A DNA stretch of 64,000 bases from Punica granatum (taxonomy: Eukaryota; Streptophyta; Magnoliopsida; Myrtales; Lythraceae), in NCBI RefSeq assembly GCF_007655135.1, contig NW_022204041.1, forward strand, positions 1-64,000. The letters are read 5' to 3'. The notes under the pieces were generated by a model. The model did not search any database, was not told the DNA's origin, and worked only from the letters and a program-made list of their open reading frames with translations. Both the position numbers and the translations under genes were made by a program. Shown in pieces: positions 23,878 to 36,003 of this stretch. Position 1 is the first letter of the stretch. Every line of letters starts with the position of its first letter.

Positions 23878-25506
23878 ATTACCTATTGATTTGATTTCCC
23901 TGAAAATCTCAACCGGGATTTGACTTCCTCCATTAATGCTCTCCCCTGTAACCGTCAACTGCGACTCACTATTTAAGTGGATTTTCTACTCTCTCTTCTT
24001 TTTTTTTAATAGCAAAACAGAATCAAATCACATACAGAGAGAGCTTGAGAGAGATTAGCCGACAAGAGAAAGAGGGGCATTATGAGAAAAAGATTTTGAT
24101 TGTTCTCGGGCGAATTGAGGTTCGAAAACTTGCTTTGTAAGTGATCGTGGCTCTTATTGGTGTTTTCAAAATGAGAATATTTTGTAAAGAAAATAGTTTT
24201 CGGAAGCTATATTGGTTGATTATTAAGACTATGGATCATATGGTTGATTTTATTATATCATACGGTCTCGATAATTGTGAAATTTGTTTGGATACAGTAT
24301 ATTTAGCTATAATCTGGGCTATGCCAATAAAAATATACGCTAAATTAAGTGATTAGTATTTATGAGCCTTTTCACGAGTTAAGGTGAGCGTAACTATTTG
24401 TATGTTTATTTATGAATTTTAAATTTATGTTTCACAAGATAAGCTATTTTACAATCACGCTTCAGCTAATATTAGTTATGGTCAGTTACTAAAGTTCTCC
24501 CCGAGCTTACCCCCAATTCTCTTTTTAGATGTGGTTACAGGTTGAAAAATTTTAGAATGCATAACAGAAGCATAAAATGGATTTTCATATATTTATTTGT
24601 TCGACTCCGTATTATACTTACAAATTATGTTAAAAAAATTGTGTAATATTGTATTGTTTGTATATTTTATGGAACTATTGAATTTTATGGATATTTAAAG
24701 CCTTCTATAGTATATCGTATTTCAAATTTTTCATGGTTTGGAAACTGGGGCATTGCAAATGGTATCTGAGCGATGCATCAGCCAAAAAAGTGGGAGCTAA
24801 GTGCTATGCGGACAAAATGCTACATCTAATGATACTGTTGTGGGAGCCACCTCTTGAACCGCGGGAGCCACCTCCACCTCTTGAAGTGCATGAGTCACCC
24901 CTAGAATCCCACAGTGTTCTGGATCTGGGTATTATTTTGTTTACTTTTGATTTTGAACATAAATTTTTCATGCTTACGTCATCAATATGATTTTTGTTTT
25001 TCAAAAAAATTATTTTTGGAGGAGTTGATTTTACAAAATTTGAATTTCGAGGACGAAATACTTTAAAGGTGAGAGAAGGTAATAGCCCGTACTTTTATGA
25101 AAAGCAATTAGTTGTTTTGTGAAGAAATTAATGTAATTAAATTCGAAAGAATTATTTTATTTTTGGTTACATGTAAATATGGACATTTTTACCAATTAAT
25201 ACCCTTTGACCGATACCAAGATTTTTATGCCAATAAATAGACTGATAAATGTTTTTTATTTGGATTTAAAAAAAATTTTAAATTAAAAGAATTCCAATTC
25301 AATAGAAATTTAGTTATCTATTGATTTTATTTCCCTAAAGATCTCAACCGGGGTTTGACTGACTCAGTTAATGCTTTCTCTTGCAACCGTTAACTACAAT
25401 TCTCTATTTAAGTGGATTTTCTATGTTTTTTTTTTGGCAAAACAGAATCAAATCACACACAGAGAGAGCTTGAGGGAGATTAGCCGACAAGAGAAAGAGG
25501 GGCATT
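23878..25506 (+). mobile_element. Internally deleted Ty3/gypsy-like element, copy 2
   Basis: The duplicate of the remnant at 14400-16052, with the same LTR pieces, a primer site TGGTATCTGAGC at 24760 and a purine tract before the second LTR near 25080. It lacks the 23-bp stretch near 24436. Confidence 0.65.
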
Positions 25507-25750
25507 ATTAAAAATAAATTTTGCAGTCGAGCCCCTTGCCCAGGTGGTAGTTGTCGACGTTAAGCTATCACCGCCACCATCTTTGTTGTCCACGGTAAGT
25601 TTTCAAAGTGACATGTTACGAAAATTGGAAGAGACCTCAAGCGCATTTTCGTCCCTTCATAGAAATTAATAATTTGAGCAATTCCTTTATCCTCATTTAA
25701 TGAGATAATTTCCTTAATAATTTATCCTATCAGACCCAATCTCAACCATA

Positions 25751-26050
25751 GTGTATGTCCAAACAAAACAACCAGTTCTTTTTCCAACCATCAAACAAGG
25801 GACTGTTCTCAGCATCCAAAGTTTCGGGAGATCATGCATTAGTTCTGAATCCATATCGAGCCCAAAGAAACCAGCGAAGAATAGCATCAAGGAGGCCATG
25901 ATTGTGCTAAATGACATGAAGTCCACCATCTCCCTAGACGAATATCTCATGGGCAGCGCCCGTCTTGCTGATGAGACAATGCGGCGGCTCTTCATGAGCT
26001 ATCCTGATAATGCCAAGCGAGAATGGCTGCGTGGCCTTGTTCGCCCTTGA
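25751..26050 (+). pseudogene. PIF/Harbinger ORF1-like fragment, copy 2
   Basis: Identical in layout to 16297-16596 and differing at one visible residue (KNSIKEA instead of KNIIKEA). The same caveats apply: the Myb/SANT identification rests on a short C-terminal segment and on the transposase next door. Confidence 0.4.
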
Positions 26051-26428
26051 ACGGGCACGGTACATCCACTCTTGTATTTGTGATGTCCTTTATTTTTTAT
26101 TCCGTTATGACATCGACCGAACTGATGCTTTATGTTGGTTCTGTGTGAACCTGCTTTGCTTGGATTGGTTTCATTTTTTATATATGTGATTATCTCTTTG
26201 ATGTCTCTTTATGGCTGCTTTTGTTGTTGTATTAGTTTTATATTTGAAACCATCTTTCCTTCGAAATATTGTGTCAGTTTTTTATATTCTTCCATTTTGT
26301 TTATCGGTATAGTTCATAATGCTATAGGAAACACACGATGCCAAGGCACGGGAGTTCTTCACGATATCATAATGAATCAAGCGACGAAGAAGACTATGAC
26401 ATAAGAACATTGGTTCCTCCTTGTAGCA

Positions 26429-27400
26429 ATGCACATTGCAGCGATCGAAGAACAGGTCCGACGGAACATTCTATGTGGAAACTCACATCTACGAGGTAGA
26501 GAGTACACGGTCGAAGTCCTTGGAAATGAGACCAGGTGTTTCGAGAGTTTCAGGATGGATCCTCACGTATTTCATAATCTCTGTGATACGCCTAGAACAC
26601 AATGTGGTATTAGAAATAGCAGGAATGATATCACTGTATGATCGGAATGTTCTTACTAGTACTTACCCACAGTACTCGATATGTCATGGTGGCTGAACGC
26701 TTTCAACATTCTAAGGAGACAGTCTCTCGAGCATTCTGAATAATAATTCAAGGAATTCATGCATTGGCACCGACATAAATAAGATAGAGGAATGTTGTTG
26801 TGCAGCCTAAAACTCGTAGTTGCTGAAAGTTGTACCCATTCTCTAAGGTACGTGTCTTACAAGAGAAAAGATAAAGTTTAATAATTTTTGGTTTATACTA
26901 TAATGCAAGTTTACGGAATTACTATTGCAGGATTGCATCGGTGCTATGGATGAAGGATGTGGCTGCTTGGGTGCCGAAAGAGAAGAGAGTCACTTATAGT
27001 GATTGAAATAGTGAGATTACGCAAAATGTACTCGCTTCTTGTTCGCATCATATGATCTTTACATGTGTCATGACCGGTTGAGAGGGTTCGGCACATGACT
27101 CAAGAATTCTTTCCAATGCCGCAAGATTGTAATTATTCCCCGATCCCCATGGTGATAAGTTCTTCTTGCTCATATCGCATGTTTCATGCCAATTTCTTAT
27201 GTATTTCGATAAATACATGTATAGATTTCAATATTTGTGCTTACTAGGGAATATTATATAGTTGATGCGAGGCGATTCCCTAATATTTCGTGTTATTTGG
27301 CTTCCTACAAAGGGAAACGGTATCACCGAAGTGACTTTAATGAGAACAATCCTCCAACAATGAAGAAAGACTTGTTCAATCAGCGGCAGTAGATGAATAA
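26429..27400 (+). pseudogene. PIF/Harbinger transposase pseudogene, full-length remnant
   Basis: Pieces of a DDE transposase occur in order: RRNILCGNSHLRGREYTVEV with ETRCFESFRMDPHVFHNLCD (26450-26590); AERFQHSKETVSR (about 26691-26730); an intron-like GT-AG gap at about 26849-26938; then DCIGAMDE and VAAWVPKEKRVTY, where intact relatives have a catalytic GAIDGTH motif; ASCSHHMIFTCVMTG followed by a stop where relatives have tryptophan; EGSAHDSRIL with the second catalytic Asp; and FLASYKGKRYHRSDF near 27300. Several frameshifts and stops make it inactive. The copy is older than the 9.5-kb rearrangement, because both direct repeats share its left part. Confidence 0.8.
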
Positions 27401-28792
27401 TTGTTTTTCCTTAACACGCAAAGAAGGGAATGAAATAGAGGTTAGATTAAAATGGGGTTATACGTGGAATATTATATGGGGCTTACTATTTTAAGTTGTA
27501 ATGGTCTTTTCTGTCTTAATGGTGGTTGGAGTTAAAAATGAGTTGAAATTTTAAAATTAAACTCAAAAACTAAATGGAGCTTTAAAATCTGTCTCCAATG
27601 TGTACATGCTTGTAGGAAAATGGGGGTGCCAGAGATAGTAGATCTCGAAAATATGTGAATGCGCATAATTTAACCTCTAATCACGATGATTGGTTCAAGT
27701 TTTGGAAAAGGGGCTTAGATTAAGAAGATTCAAGAAAACTGAAGTTGCATTAATAAGATAAAGGCCTGTTCAATGAGCTAAAGAGAAAAAACGATCATTG
27801 CAAACAGAAAGAAAATGCAGGAAAATCTAAAGGGACGTGTACAGAGAAATAGAAGAACTAGTTGAAAGAAAAAGATCTCTGGAGCATCTTAATAGAGCTT
27901 CGGGTCTGTGTCGATGTGTGCCTCCTTCCTGAGCTCATCAATCTTTTATTTACGGAGTAGCCAGGCCTTCATCACCCTAACCTCCATGCTCCCCATGCTC
28001 TTGGCAGTTGACAAACGCTGGTGTTTTCAACGTGCAATAATCACTCACTTCCAGACTGCATCGTGCGCTGCTTCTCCTTCTTCTCTGCAGAACCCCTAAG
28101 GACAAGGACAACCTTATGCTCTTATCAACAAATTGGACTTCCTCACTAATAGATTGGGCCCTATCCTAATTTCATTTTCCACTAGGCCCATATTCCCCAA
28201 GCAACCTAGAGTTATAGACTGGCCCAATTTCGAAAAAATTTCAATGTTGGGTCAACAATTACCTCCCGAAACGTGTGCCTCGAGCGAAATTGTGAAGTTC
28301 AAGGTATACATGGAGATGCCCAGACCAGATTACGCAGAGATTTTATTTTCCCACCAAAAATTCCAAAAAAAGCGAGTTTTCGGCAGTATAAAGGGCATTG
28401 TTAGCCGATATACGAGAATACTTTATGTTCTCGATGAAACTCGCACTCAGTCTTACTTTTTGAAGTTCAAAGAAGGTCTGTAGTGATATAATTGAGCAAA
28501 AAAAAAATGAAAAGGATAATCTCAAGACTATTCGGTTTTCTTAATTGCTCTTTGTTGCATCTAGTTATCGATCGGCTAGTCAGTTTTGCCAGCAGCTTAG
28601 TCCGAAATTTACTTTCTATGGCCAATTTCTATGGGAATGCCAGTCGTCTCACTAAATTCGTCGGACCTCTATTGCTTTGTCCCCTAGTAGGGTTTGCAGG
28701 ACTTTTTCAATGATTAGAGCATTCTTCTTCGGCCCTACTGAGAATTTGAACAATGGGCAAAAGAAGTTGCTAGTAGCAAATTGAGAATGTGT
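27401..28792. other. No intact gene; unrecognised coding-like fragments
   Basis: I identify nothing with confidence. On the minus strand 27945-27893 reads DELRKEAHIDTDPKLY and stops, which looks like the end of a real protein I cannot name; upstream the frame is broken. A plus-strand frame at 28133-28483 is open for 116 residues but resembles no family I know. The GTATAAAGGGC near 28387 could be a promoter of an old LTR. Confidence 0.3.
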
Positions 28793-29083
28793 TTGGATTT
28801 AGAGTTGAATTGAGTTTTAATTTTAATTGATTTGTAATGATTGCATTGTTGAATTATGAGAAAAAATGTGAAAAGTAATAAATAATTGAGAGAAAGTAAT
28901 AATTAAGTAATGATTGTCTTGTTAAATTGTGAAAAAGTAATGAATAGTTGAGAGAATTTAATATTAAAAATTGAATTGAATGGTTAAAAAAATTTAAAAT
29001 ATGAAAAAAAGTAATGATTGTGATGTTGAATTAAAGATGAGTGAAGTTGAGTTGAATTGAACTGAAAAACTAAACATACCCTG
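28793..29083. mobile_element. AT-rich MITE with GAGTTGAATTGAGTT-type ends
   Basis: It starts GTGTTTGGATTTAGAGTTG and ends GTTGAATTGAACTGAAAAAC plus CTAAACATACCC, so the ends are imperfect inverted repeats (GTTTGGATTT against a reverse-complemented GTATGTTTAG). The interior repeats GTAATGATTG and TTGAGAGAA motifs. Partial relatives occur near 6982-7115 and 63630-63850. I recall abundant repeats of this kind in pomegranate, which is a weak taxonomic hint. Confidence 0.5.
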
Positions 29084-31999
29084 AATTGGTGAGTCGTCAC
29101 TTCAATGGGAAAAGGAGGAGAGTCCCCTTTTTCCCATGTGTCAATGAACTACTCTGACTGAACCATACTTTGCGTCCAACAGTTCGATACTAGTACAAAT
29201 CACATTGACCTTCTCCTGATTGTGGAGTGACCATGGCACAAATCCAGTCACATTCTTGACCAATTTATACATCTCCTGCAAAGTCGATGATTATGAATTC
29301 CTTCGAGATGAAGTCGGAAGTCATCCTGCTCAACTTTCGTAACATCGAGAACGAAAAAGTAGTTGCTGCAGATCTTGCACTTTCACATTTCGTCGCCTGC
29401 GTTGTGTTTGATCACCATCGCCTTCTATCGGATCACTTGTTATTGGATGACCTCCTGTCGGACGACCATTCACGTTAATTCCCTGTCGGATTGGGAGATT
29501 CGAGGAGTTCAAGATCATCTTCCTAGAGTTTTGCGATTAAAAGTACCGAGTCTTGCATGAGGTCATCCCAATTAAAAGTGTAGTCAACTTTATCTGCTGT
29601 TTGACCAAGTTGCTTTTCAATTTCCAGATGAACCACCTTCTTATTTGACGGATTAAGCCTCTGGCGTGACTTCATCCCATTCTTACCCTCCTAGGTTAGC
29701 CTTTACACCTGTCTCTTTCTTTGCGACCACCTCTTCTCGGTCTTGGTCAACAGTCAAGAAAACGTTGGATGCTCGACGATGCCACTGCATAATTCACTCT
29801 CCTTGTAAATTTTCCCCTAAAACAAACGCTCACAACTCTTTTTACGCAATTAATCCAACATATAGAAGCGGAGCCATTTCTTCGGATCCCCAATGTTTGA
29901 GTCATGCCTCAACTTCAATATCTCTAAAGTTTCAGAGCGTCAAGCTTGTCTCTGAAGATGGATGCCGTCCATCAATATTTTTTTCCCTACCTTTTACTTG
30001 TTATGATGGGCGGCTTAATGGCATAAAAAGAAAAATGAACAACTAATACAGGGAAGACGAGAAAGAAATCAAGAAAATTAGGGGAAAATGATTTCCATGT
30101 GTGCGTGTCAGTGTGTATGTGTATGTATTATTTGTTTACAACGCATGCTAGATGGAATTTTTGAGTCAGTTTAATTTCTTAATAGATTTATTGTTAAATA
30201 GAAAAAACTATATTATATCTCATCTTATATCTTATAAAGTACTAGCCATGATTACTTATAGAAAATTAATTCTCCATTTCTAACTCCACTTTCATGCTCT
30301 ATTTCTTAAATAATATTTTAACAAAATAATATAAAAACACGTTTACTAATGTTAGGCTACAAAATTTTTATATTTTGAGATAAGTTGAGAAATATTCTTA
30401 ACAAGTAATAACTTATATACGATAAATTTTAATATAATGATTTAACTCAACTTTTATATTTCGAAATAAAGCATAAGATATGTGTAATAAGTTGATTGTA
30501 TTGTTATTAATTCATAAACCACATTTGTAACGGCAAATCAATAAATTCTTCAAATGAACTTGATGATGAAGAACTAATAAAAGATAAAATAAAATTAAAA
30601 ACATAATATACTTGAAAAAAAGAGACTCAAGAACAAATAATAAATTTTTTTATAACCTTAGAGTAAACGTATGAGATAATCATAATTAAAGAACGTTTTA
30701 AATTCAATTTATAGGTAGAAAATTAAATAAAGACAAAGGAAAATTACAAATTCGAAGATAGAAATAGAAATTATTACCTAATAAAAAGGTGGGGAATTAA
30801 AAAAAATACTTTTTTAGTTCATATATAAACATGAATAGTGGAGAAGAAGATTTTCCTAAATTTATTTTTTCATTTTTATATCAGTAAACCTATATTTTGC
30901 AGTATTCGATTTTTTAAAAAAATTTCTAGGAAAAGTGAGAACTCTTAAAGGTAAACAGGCCAATAACTTGTCGCATATTGGGACAAAGGGTGATTGAAGC
31001 ACTTTTCCCCACTCGTCAATTGTTTTTAGACAAATTTCATATATATTTTCTAAATAAAATTTCACTATTTTCTTAAAATGCTTATTTTTTTCAATTCTTT
31101 TAAACTCGATCTAAACAAGATTATTGATTATCCGATTATTTCGTCGAGGTAAATAATCTGATCGTTATAGTCGGACCAATGCTTTTAGAAAGATATTTTT
31201 TTACCCCATTTTCATCTAGAAAAATCAAAAGAAATCTCATATAGAAATACTAGATATATTAATTAAGATACTTGCAATGTTCTTTATCTCCAAATATTAT
31301 GCAAAAGTGGACTCCCTTTCCTAGCTGGTGAGTGTTCATTTCTTTTTCCTTATTTTCCACGTTTTGTAAAACTGTTTGACCCGCAAATTTGAAGTATCCA
31401 ACTTGTCCCTATGTCCACAAGTTTTATCCACTTGTGTTTTTTCTTTTTGCTATGACTATAAATATATAAATAATGTTACCTATGGAAGCAAACACCGAGC
31501 GTTTTGAAATAAATAAATATTATATTTTATATATGCTTGTCTAGAATTGCTGTGCAGTGTATTTGGCTGGACCAAATCCGTGTGGTGTTGAATAAGAAGA
31601 ATACAGTGAGGGCTGAAAGCCCGCGGTGCCATAAAGCCGATGGAGAGGTTGACGTGATGTCTAAATATTTGATGATATAACCTTCATGTTCACAGTTTGC
31701 GCTAAAAAACAAAGGATAGGTGTGGTGGCCGATCGAAAGCTTTCTATCGGGATAATCAAAATAAATTCCCTTGAAAAAGGGGTTCGGCGAGTCATGTTCT
31801 TTTTTTCTTTTTTTAATACGGCCTGACATTCGTTACGTGATCATGCTCGGCTTGTGATCAACAAGTTTTAAATTCAATTTTCATTAGCAAAATTCTCTTG
31901 TGACGTTTTAATTCATGTCTCTTCTTTTCACTTCCCTATTGTAATGTCACAAAAATTACTCAAATTTATTATTATATGTAAAATTCATTAAAAATAGGG
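29084..31999. other. Intergenic, decayed coding-like stretch then AT-rich DNA
   Basis: On the minus strand about 29700-29280 reads as a decayed protein-like sequence (KKVVHLEIEKQLGQTADKVD, later LVKNVTGFVPWSLHNQEKVN) broken by stops. I cannot name the family; it could be an old processed pseudogene or a retroelement. From 30060 to 31180 the DNA is very AT-rich without genes. The block at 31190-31380 recurs in diverged form at 51895-52065. A 100-residue minus-strand open frame at 31829-31527 is unrecognised. Confidence 0.35.
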
Positions 32000-32003
32000 G
32001 TTA

Positions 32004-32598
32004 TGTTGAGTAAAATCCATGGGCTTACTTGAGACTCGGGCCCATCCGCAACCCAAAAGCTTAAGCCAATGGGTTGCTAGACCATTATCTCTTATAAACC
32101 TATGGATTTCCTCTCAATTTTTCCATGTGGGATTACTTCCATCACCCGCCCTCATCATTCTCCATATAGGAGAGAAACCGACCCAACAATTCCCCCCCAT
32201 TCTCCACTATATGGAGGACTTCGAGCCGGGCTTTTTACTTCCGAACTCGGATACCAATTGTTAGGCCATTCACTAGCCACGAGTTCCACACTCGGGCCTT
32301 GGCGCGGTGTGGGTTTCCACGCATAGCGTGTGCACTTCTCCAAGATCGTTACCTTAGGCTCTGATACCACTGTTGGGAAAAATCCATGGGCTTAAGCTTT
32401 TGGGTTGCGGATGGGCCCGAGTCTCAAGTAAGCCCATGGATTTTTCCCAACAGTGCGTGATGGAAGTAATCCCACATGGAAAAATTGAGAGGAAATCCAT
32501 AGGTTTATAAGAGATAATGGTCTAGCAACCCATTGGCTTAAGCTTTTGGGTTGCGGATGGGCCCGAGTCTCAAGTAAGCCCATGGATTTTACCCAACA
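32004..32598. mobile_element. TRIM retrotransposon with inverted LTRs (fold-back form)
   Basis: A 595-bp element flanked by a perfect 5-bp duplication GGTTA (31999-32003 and 32599-32603). The left 141 bp (32004-32144) is a minus-oriented LTR and is followed by a purine-tract complement (CCCGCCCTCATC). An internal part without coding capacity ends in GGCTCTGATACCA (32357-32369), the complement of the tRNA-Met primer site. Then comes an 82-bp piece with 24-bp perfect inverted arms (32371-32394 and 32429-32452). A second 141-bp LTR (32458-32598) follows in the opposite orientation, matching the left LTR with one visible mismatch. Normal LTR elements carry direct LTRs, so this is rearranged. Confidence 0.85.
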
Positions 32599-33567
32599 GG
32601 TTATTATGTCATATACTCCATTGTTTTACAATTTTTTCAAATCTATTACATACTTTAAAATTTACTCAAAAATGCCTATAGTTTACATCTTATTCTAAAT
32701 TTATCTCATGTTAATTTATCCATTAATGAAAACGTAAGTATACTCGAAACTGATCTCATGATTTTAATTTTTCTCAAATCTATTCAATAATTTTAATTTT
32801 TTTTCTCAAATCTATCCCGAATAAAGGGCCACATGGGTCCTCTTACTTTCCACTTCAATAACACCGTTAAATGTTGACGGAGAAATTAACGCCATGATAG
32901 ATTTGGAACTAGATGTAAACTATGGGCATTTTTTAGTAATTTTTAAACCATGTGATATATTTGAGAAACGAGTGATACCATGAGATATCTGGATTAATAA
33001 CCCCTTAAAATTATTAGTTTTTATCTTAAAGGAGAGAGGGGATTTCAAAATCCACCCTACTTGCTCCTTGGTTCCCCATATCCAAGATCATTAAGGATTA
33101 TACTAATACTAATATTGATACTAATTGTAGTGATTGGAATGTCATATGATGTTAAGGTAGTATTCTTATCTGCTAATAATTTATAATTAGAAAAGCAAGA
33201 CCGCAATATAATAGTTATGAGTAACCCTGTTAATTTGAAATAACCTCGTTAATTTGAAATAAAACCCGTTAATTTGAAATAACAAACTTCACTTACAATA
33301 TAGGGCTTAAAATTCGCAAATTGGCCAAATCACTGTCAAAGCGGGAAATGTTATGACTCCTCGGTGAGAACTTTACCAATACGTTTTCCCTAAAAAAATA
33401 ATGATATCTGTAAGGGCTTAAACGGAAATAATTGGTGATCAATTCAAACATATATTTCATATTATAATGAATAAATAAAAAGGGAAAAACTTATTAAAAT
33501 AAAATTAAGATGGATGGACGAGACTGCAGATGGGAGAAACCCACCCATTGGCCATCTCCATCCTAGA
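32599..33567. other. Intergenic AT-rich DNA, nothing recognised
   Basis: No open frame of note. A short tandem TTAATTTGAAATAA motif repeats three times near 33229-33285. Confidence 0.4.
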
Positions 33568-33945
33568 GCTTTATCTTTTGAGAGTCGATCCCGCTCGTAC
33601 CAAAATTTGTCGGGATTTATTGGTTTTCTAGATAAAAGGTGGTGCAAAATGAGAATAAAAAAAATCTCAAACGCTAGGAAAATGTTAAAATAAAATAAGT
33701 AATAAGATCTCGTGTTCAAACCTTGTGTAAGTAGAGAAAAACCATGATTTGCAGAGCTTTATCTTTTGTGGGTTATTCCGATACGTATTGGAATTTGTGG
33801 TGGTCCATTGGTTACCTAGATAACGGATGGTGCACAACGAGAATAAAATATACTATAAAAGCTAGGAAAATATCTTTTAAAAAGTAGTAAGATCTCGTGT
33901 TTGAACCTTACGTGAATGGAGAAAATTCATGATTCACAGAGCTGC
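33568..33945 (+). mobile_element. Tandem, dimeric SINE remnants (family 2)
   Basis: Two similar units of about 187 bp lie in tandem, each beginning AGAGCTTTATCTTTTG-like (second at about 33755). Each contains a B-box-like AAGATCTCGTGTT(C/T)(A/G)AACCTT (33703 and 33888) and a following GAGAAAA(A/T)(C/T)CATGATT(C/T)(G/A)CAG stretch. The same order of motifs occurs in the single element at 44165-44356. I read them as head-to-tail remnants of a tRNA-derived SINE family. Confidence 0.5.
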
Positions 33946-34944
33946 ACCATCTTCCTCTCCAATCAGATGTCTGGCGGGGAGTGATGGCGAACACGTCAAC
34001 GGCGACACAACGACGATAGTGGCATCCTTACTCTTTGATTGGCTGTGATCGACCCCCCAACCTGCCTAGACCGGCAGCCCTGACTTGCCTATCCTATCCT
34101 GACTGATCACTACAGAAACGACGTGGTGGCTACGCGCTACTCCTTCCTGGCCTACCTACGCAATCGATTCTCCTCTCCTTCCCCTCCAGTGGGGCATGTA
34201 AAGTGATCGATGTCCTACCATTCTTGGTTTCCATTGATCAGTGATGAGTCAAGAAATGATTTCCTTTGGAAAATTCTTCATTCCTGCTCAATGAGATCTA
34301 TACAATGCATTTGTCTGTCGGAAAGCATTATTCTTTTTGCTTCTCCGATCTTCACTGTACTTTCTCACTTCTGTAAATGTATGTATATTTAAATGAGAGT
34401 TCTTACCAGAAATTTCTTTCACTGCAGCTTTGCATTTCATCGTCTAACGACTTACATTATTCAGCAGTGGAAGTTGGAAAGGAACATATGGATGTTAGAG
34501 TTGAGGATCTCATATTTTTCTTCACGTTAGTTTTGACACAGGAACTCTGAGACCTGCAATAATATCATGCGGTTGCCGCAATGTCTAAATTATTATGTTA
34601 AGTAATTGAAAAAACTCAAGACTAATTAAAAGACTTTCAAGCTCAATAAGGACCTTTGATCAAAATGGGCAAACAATTGGGCTTAAAGTAAAATGGACAA
34701 GTTCAAGAATTACACCGTGGACATGTATCAATTTGAGTGTACGGATTTACTTGTACGTACCGGGGCTTCCGAACTTAATCTCTAGCTCAAGACTGACAAT
34801 TAGTGATTTAAATAGGTGGCTTACCGGCCTATGAAAATGATGGCTACTCCAAACTCCGGGATCCCAAGCTCCGATAAATTTAACATAATCATCTCAAAGT
34901 CGGTCGGGACTTAAAAAACTCCATACTGACAATGACGACAGAGA
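33946..34944. other. Intergenic, no gene recognised
   Basis: A C/G-richer block at 33950-34200 contains no sustained reading frame. The 60-residue frame at 34210-34392 resembles nothing I know. Confidence 0.35.
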
Positions 34945-35480
34945 AAACATGTTCTACAGTTGTATGAATGCTCAACGCGATCTAGAAAATATTTGGTACG
35001 TCGATAGTGGTTGCAGCAATCACGTGACTGGAAACGAAGACATGTTTACAAAGTCAGATAAAAATTTCAACTTTGAAGTCAAGCTTTGAGATGGAAAATG
35101 GCATAAGATAGCCGGAAAAGGAGCAGTAGTCAATACCAAAGGAGATGCAAAATTGACATTGAAGAGTGTGAACGATGATGAATCATATTTATGGCATCTA
35201 AGATATGGTCATCTGAATTACAACAGTCTACAATTATTGAAAAAGAAAAATATGGTAGTTGGTCTTCCTCAAGTTTCATCTCAAGAAAAGGTTTGTGAAG
35301 GATGCATATATGGGAAACTACATTGTCTTCCATTTCCTAAGGTGTCCTAAGAGCAAAAGCGTCATTGGAATTGGTACATGCAGATATTTGCGGTCCTATG
35401 AGAACAACATCTATTGGAGGAAACATGTATTTTATATTATTTGTCGATGATTATACATGGATGATTTGGATATTCTGATC
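34945..35480 (+). pseudogene. Ty1/copia fragment: protease to integrase N-terminus
   Basis: The reading begins with ENIWYVDSGCSNHVTGNED, which includes the copia aspartic protease motif DSG. The GAG-pre-integrase region follows (YLWHLRYGHLNYNSLQLL, then CEGCIYGKLHCLPF, matching the His-Cys zinc-binding layout before integrase). An integrase start then appears after a frame change (ELVHADICGPM, FVDDYT). In-frame stops at about 35087 and 35348 and the sudden end near 35480 mark it as dead. Confidence 0.8.
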
Positions 35481-35499
35481 TTGATGTCACACAACTGTT

Positions 35500-36003
35500 G
35501 TTCCTTGCTGCAATTGATTTCGACACAGAGCCGATGACTTATTCTCAATCCGCCAAAGATCTACAATGGCATCTTGCGATGGCAGAAGAAATTCGCGCTC
35601 GAGGATAATGGTACTTGGACCATTTAGTCACTCCCTTCGGGGGAGAAACCCATAGGATGTAAATGGGTTTTTAAAATTAAAAGACGGGCAGATAGCACTG
35701 TGGAGCGTTATAAAGCTCGGCTCGTGGCCAAGGATTTCACTCAGGTTGAAGGTGTTGATTTTCATGAGACCTTTGCACCGGTGGGAAAATTGGTCACCGT
35801 ACGCTGTTTATTGACCGCTGCTGTTGCTAAACAATGGGAGATGCATCAGCTCAATGACATGATTCTCGTCACGAATGACTCCATCTCTTGTACTCATTTT
35901 AAGAACTATCTCAATGAGTGCCTTCGCATTAAGGACCTGGATCCTTTATCTTATTTCTTGTGGATAGAGATTTTTCGCAGTGGTTCTGGTCTCTTTCTCA
36001 ACT
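35500..36003 (+). pseudogene. Ty1/copia reverse transcriptase fragment with internal deletion
   Basis: A second copia element of another lineage. It reads TEPMTYSQSAKDLQW, PSGEKPIGCKWVFKIKRRAD, YKARLVAKDFTQVEGVDF and AKQWEMHQL, all RVT_2 landmarks. At about 35852 the sequence jumps from the MHQL position to NDMILVTND, so the stretch that should contain the DVNNAFLHGDL motif and the front of the catalytic YVDD loop is missing. Stops occur near 35607 and 35660. Confidence 0.8.

Larger units (their letters stand above)
23681..26645. repeat. Large direct repeat, copy 2 (empty site for the Ogre-type insertion)
   Basis: This matches 14203-17190 almost base for base. Where copy 1 ends in the LTR (after GTATGATCGG at 17190), copy 2 continues from the same GTATGATCGG into the rest of the Harbinger transposase. 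Copy 2 therefore shows the pre-insertion sequence. Confidence 0.9.
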
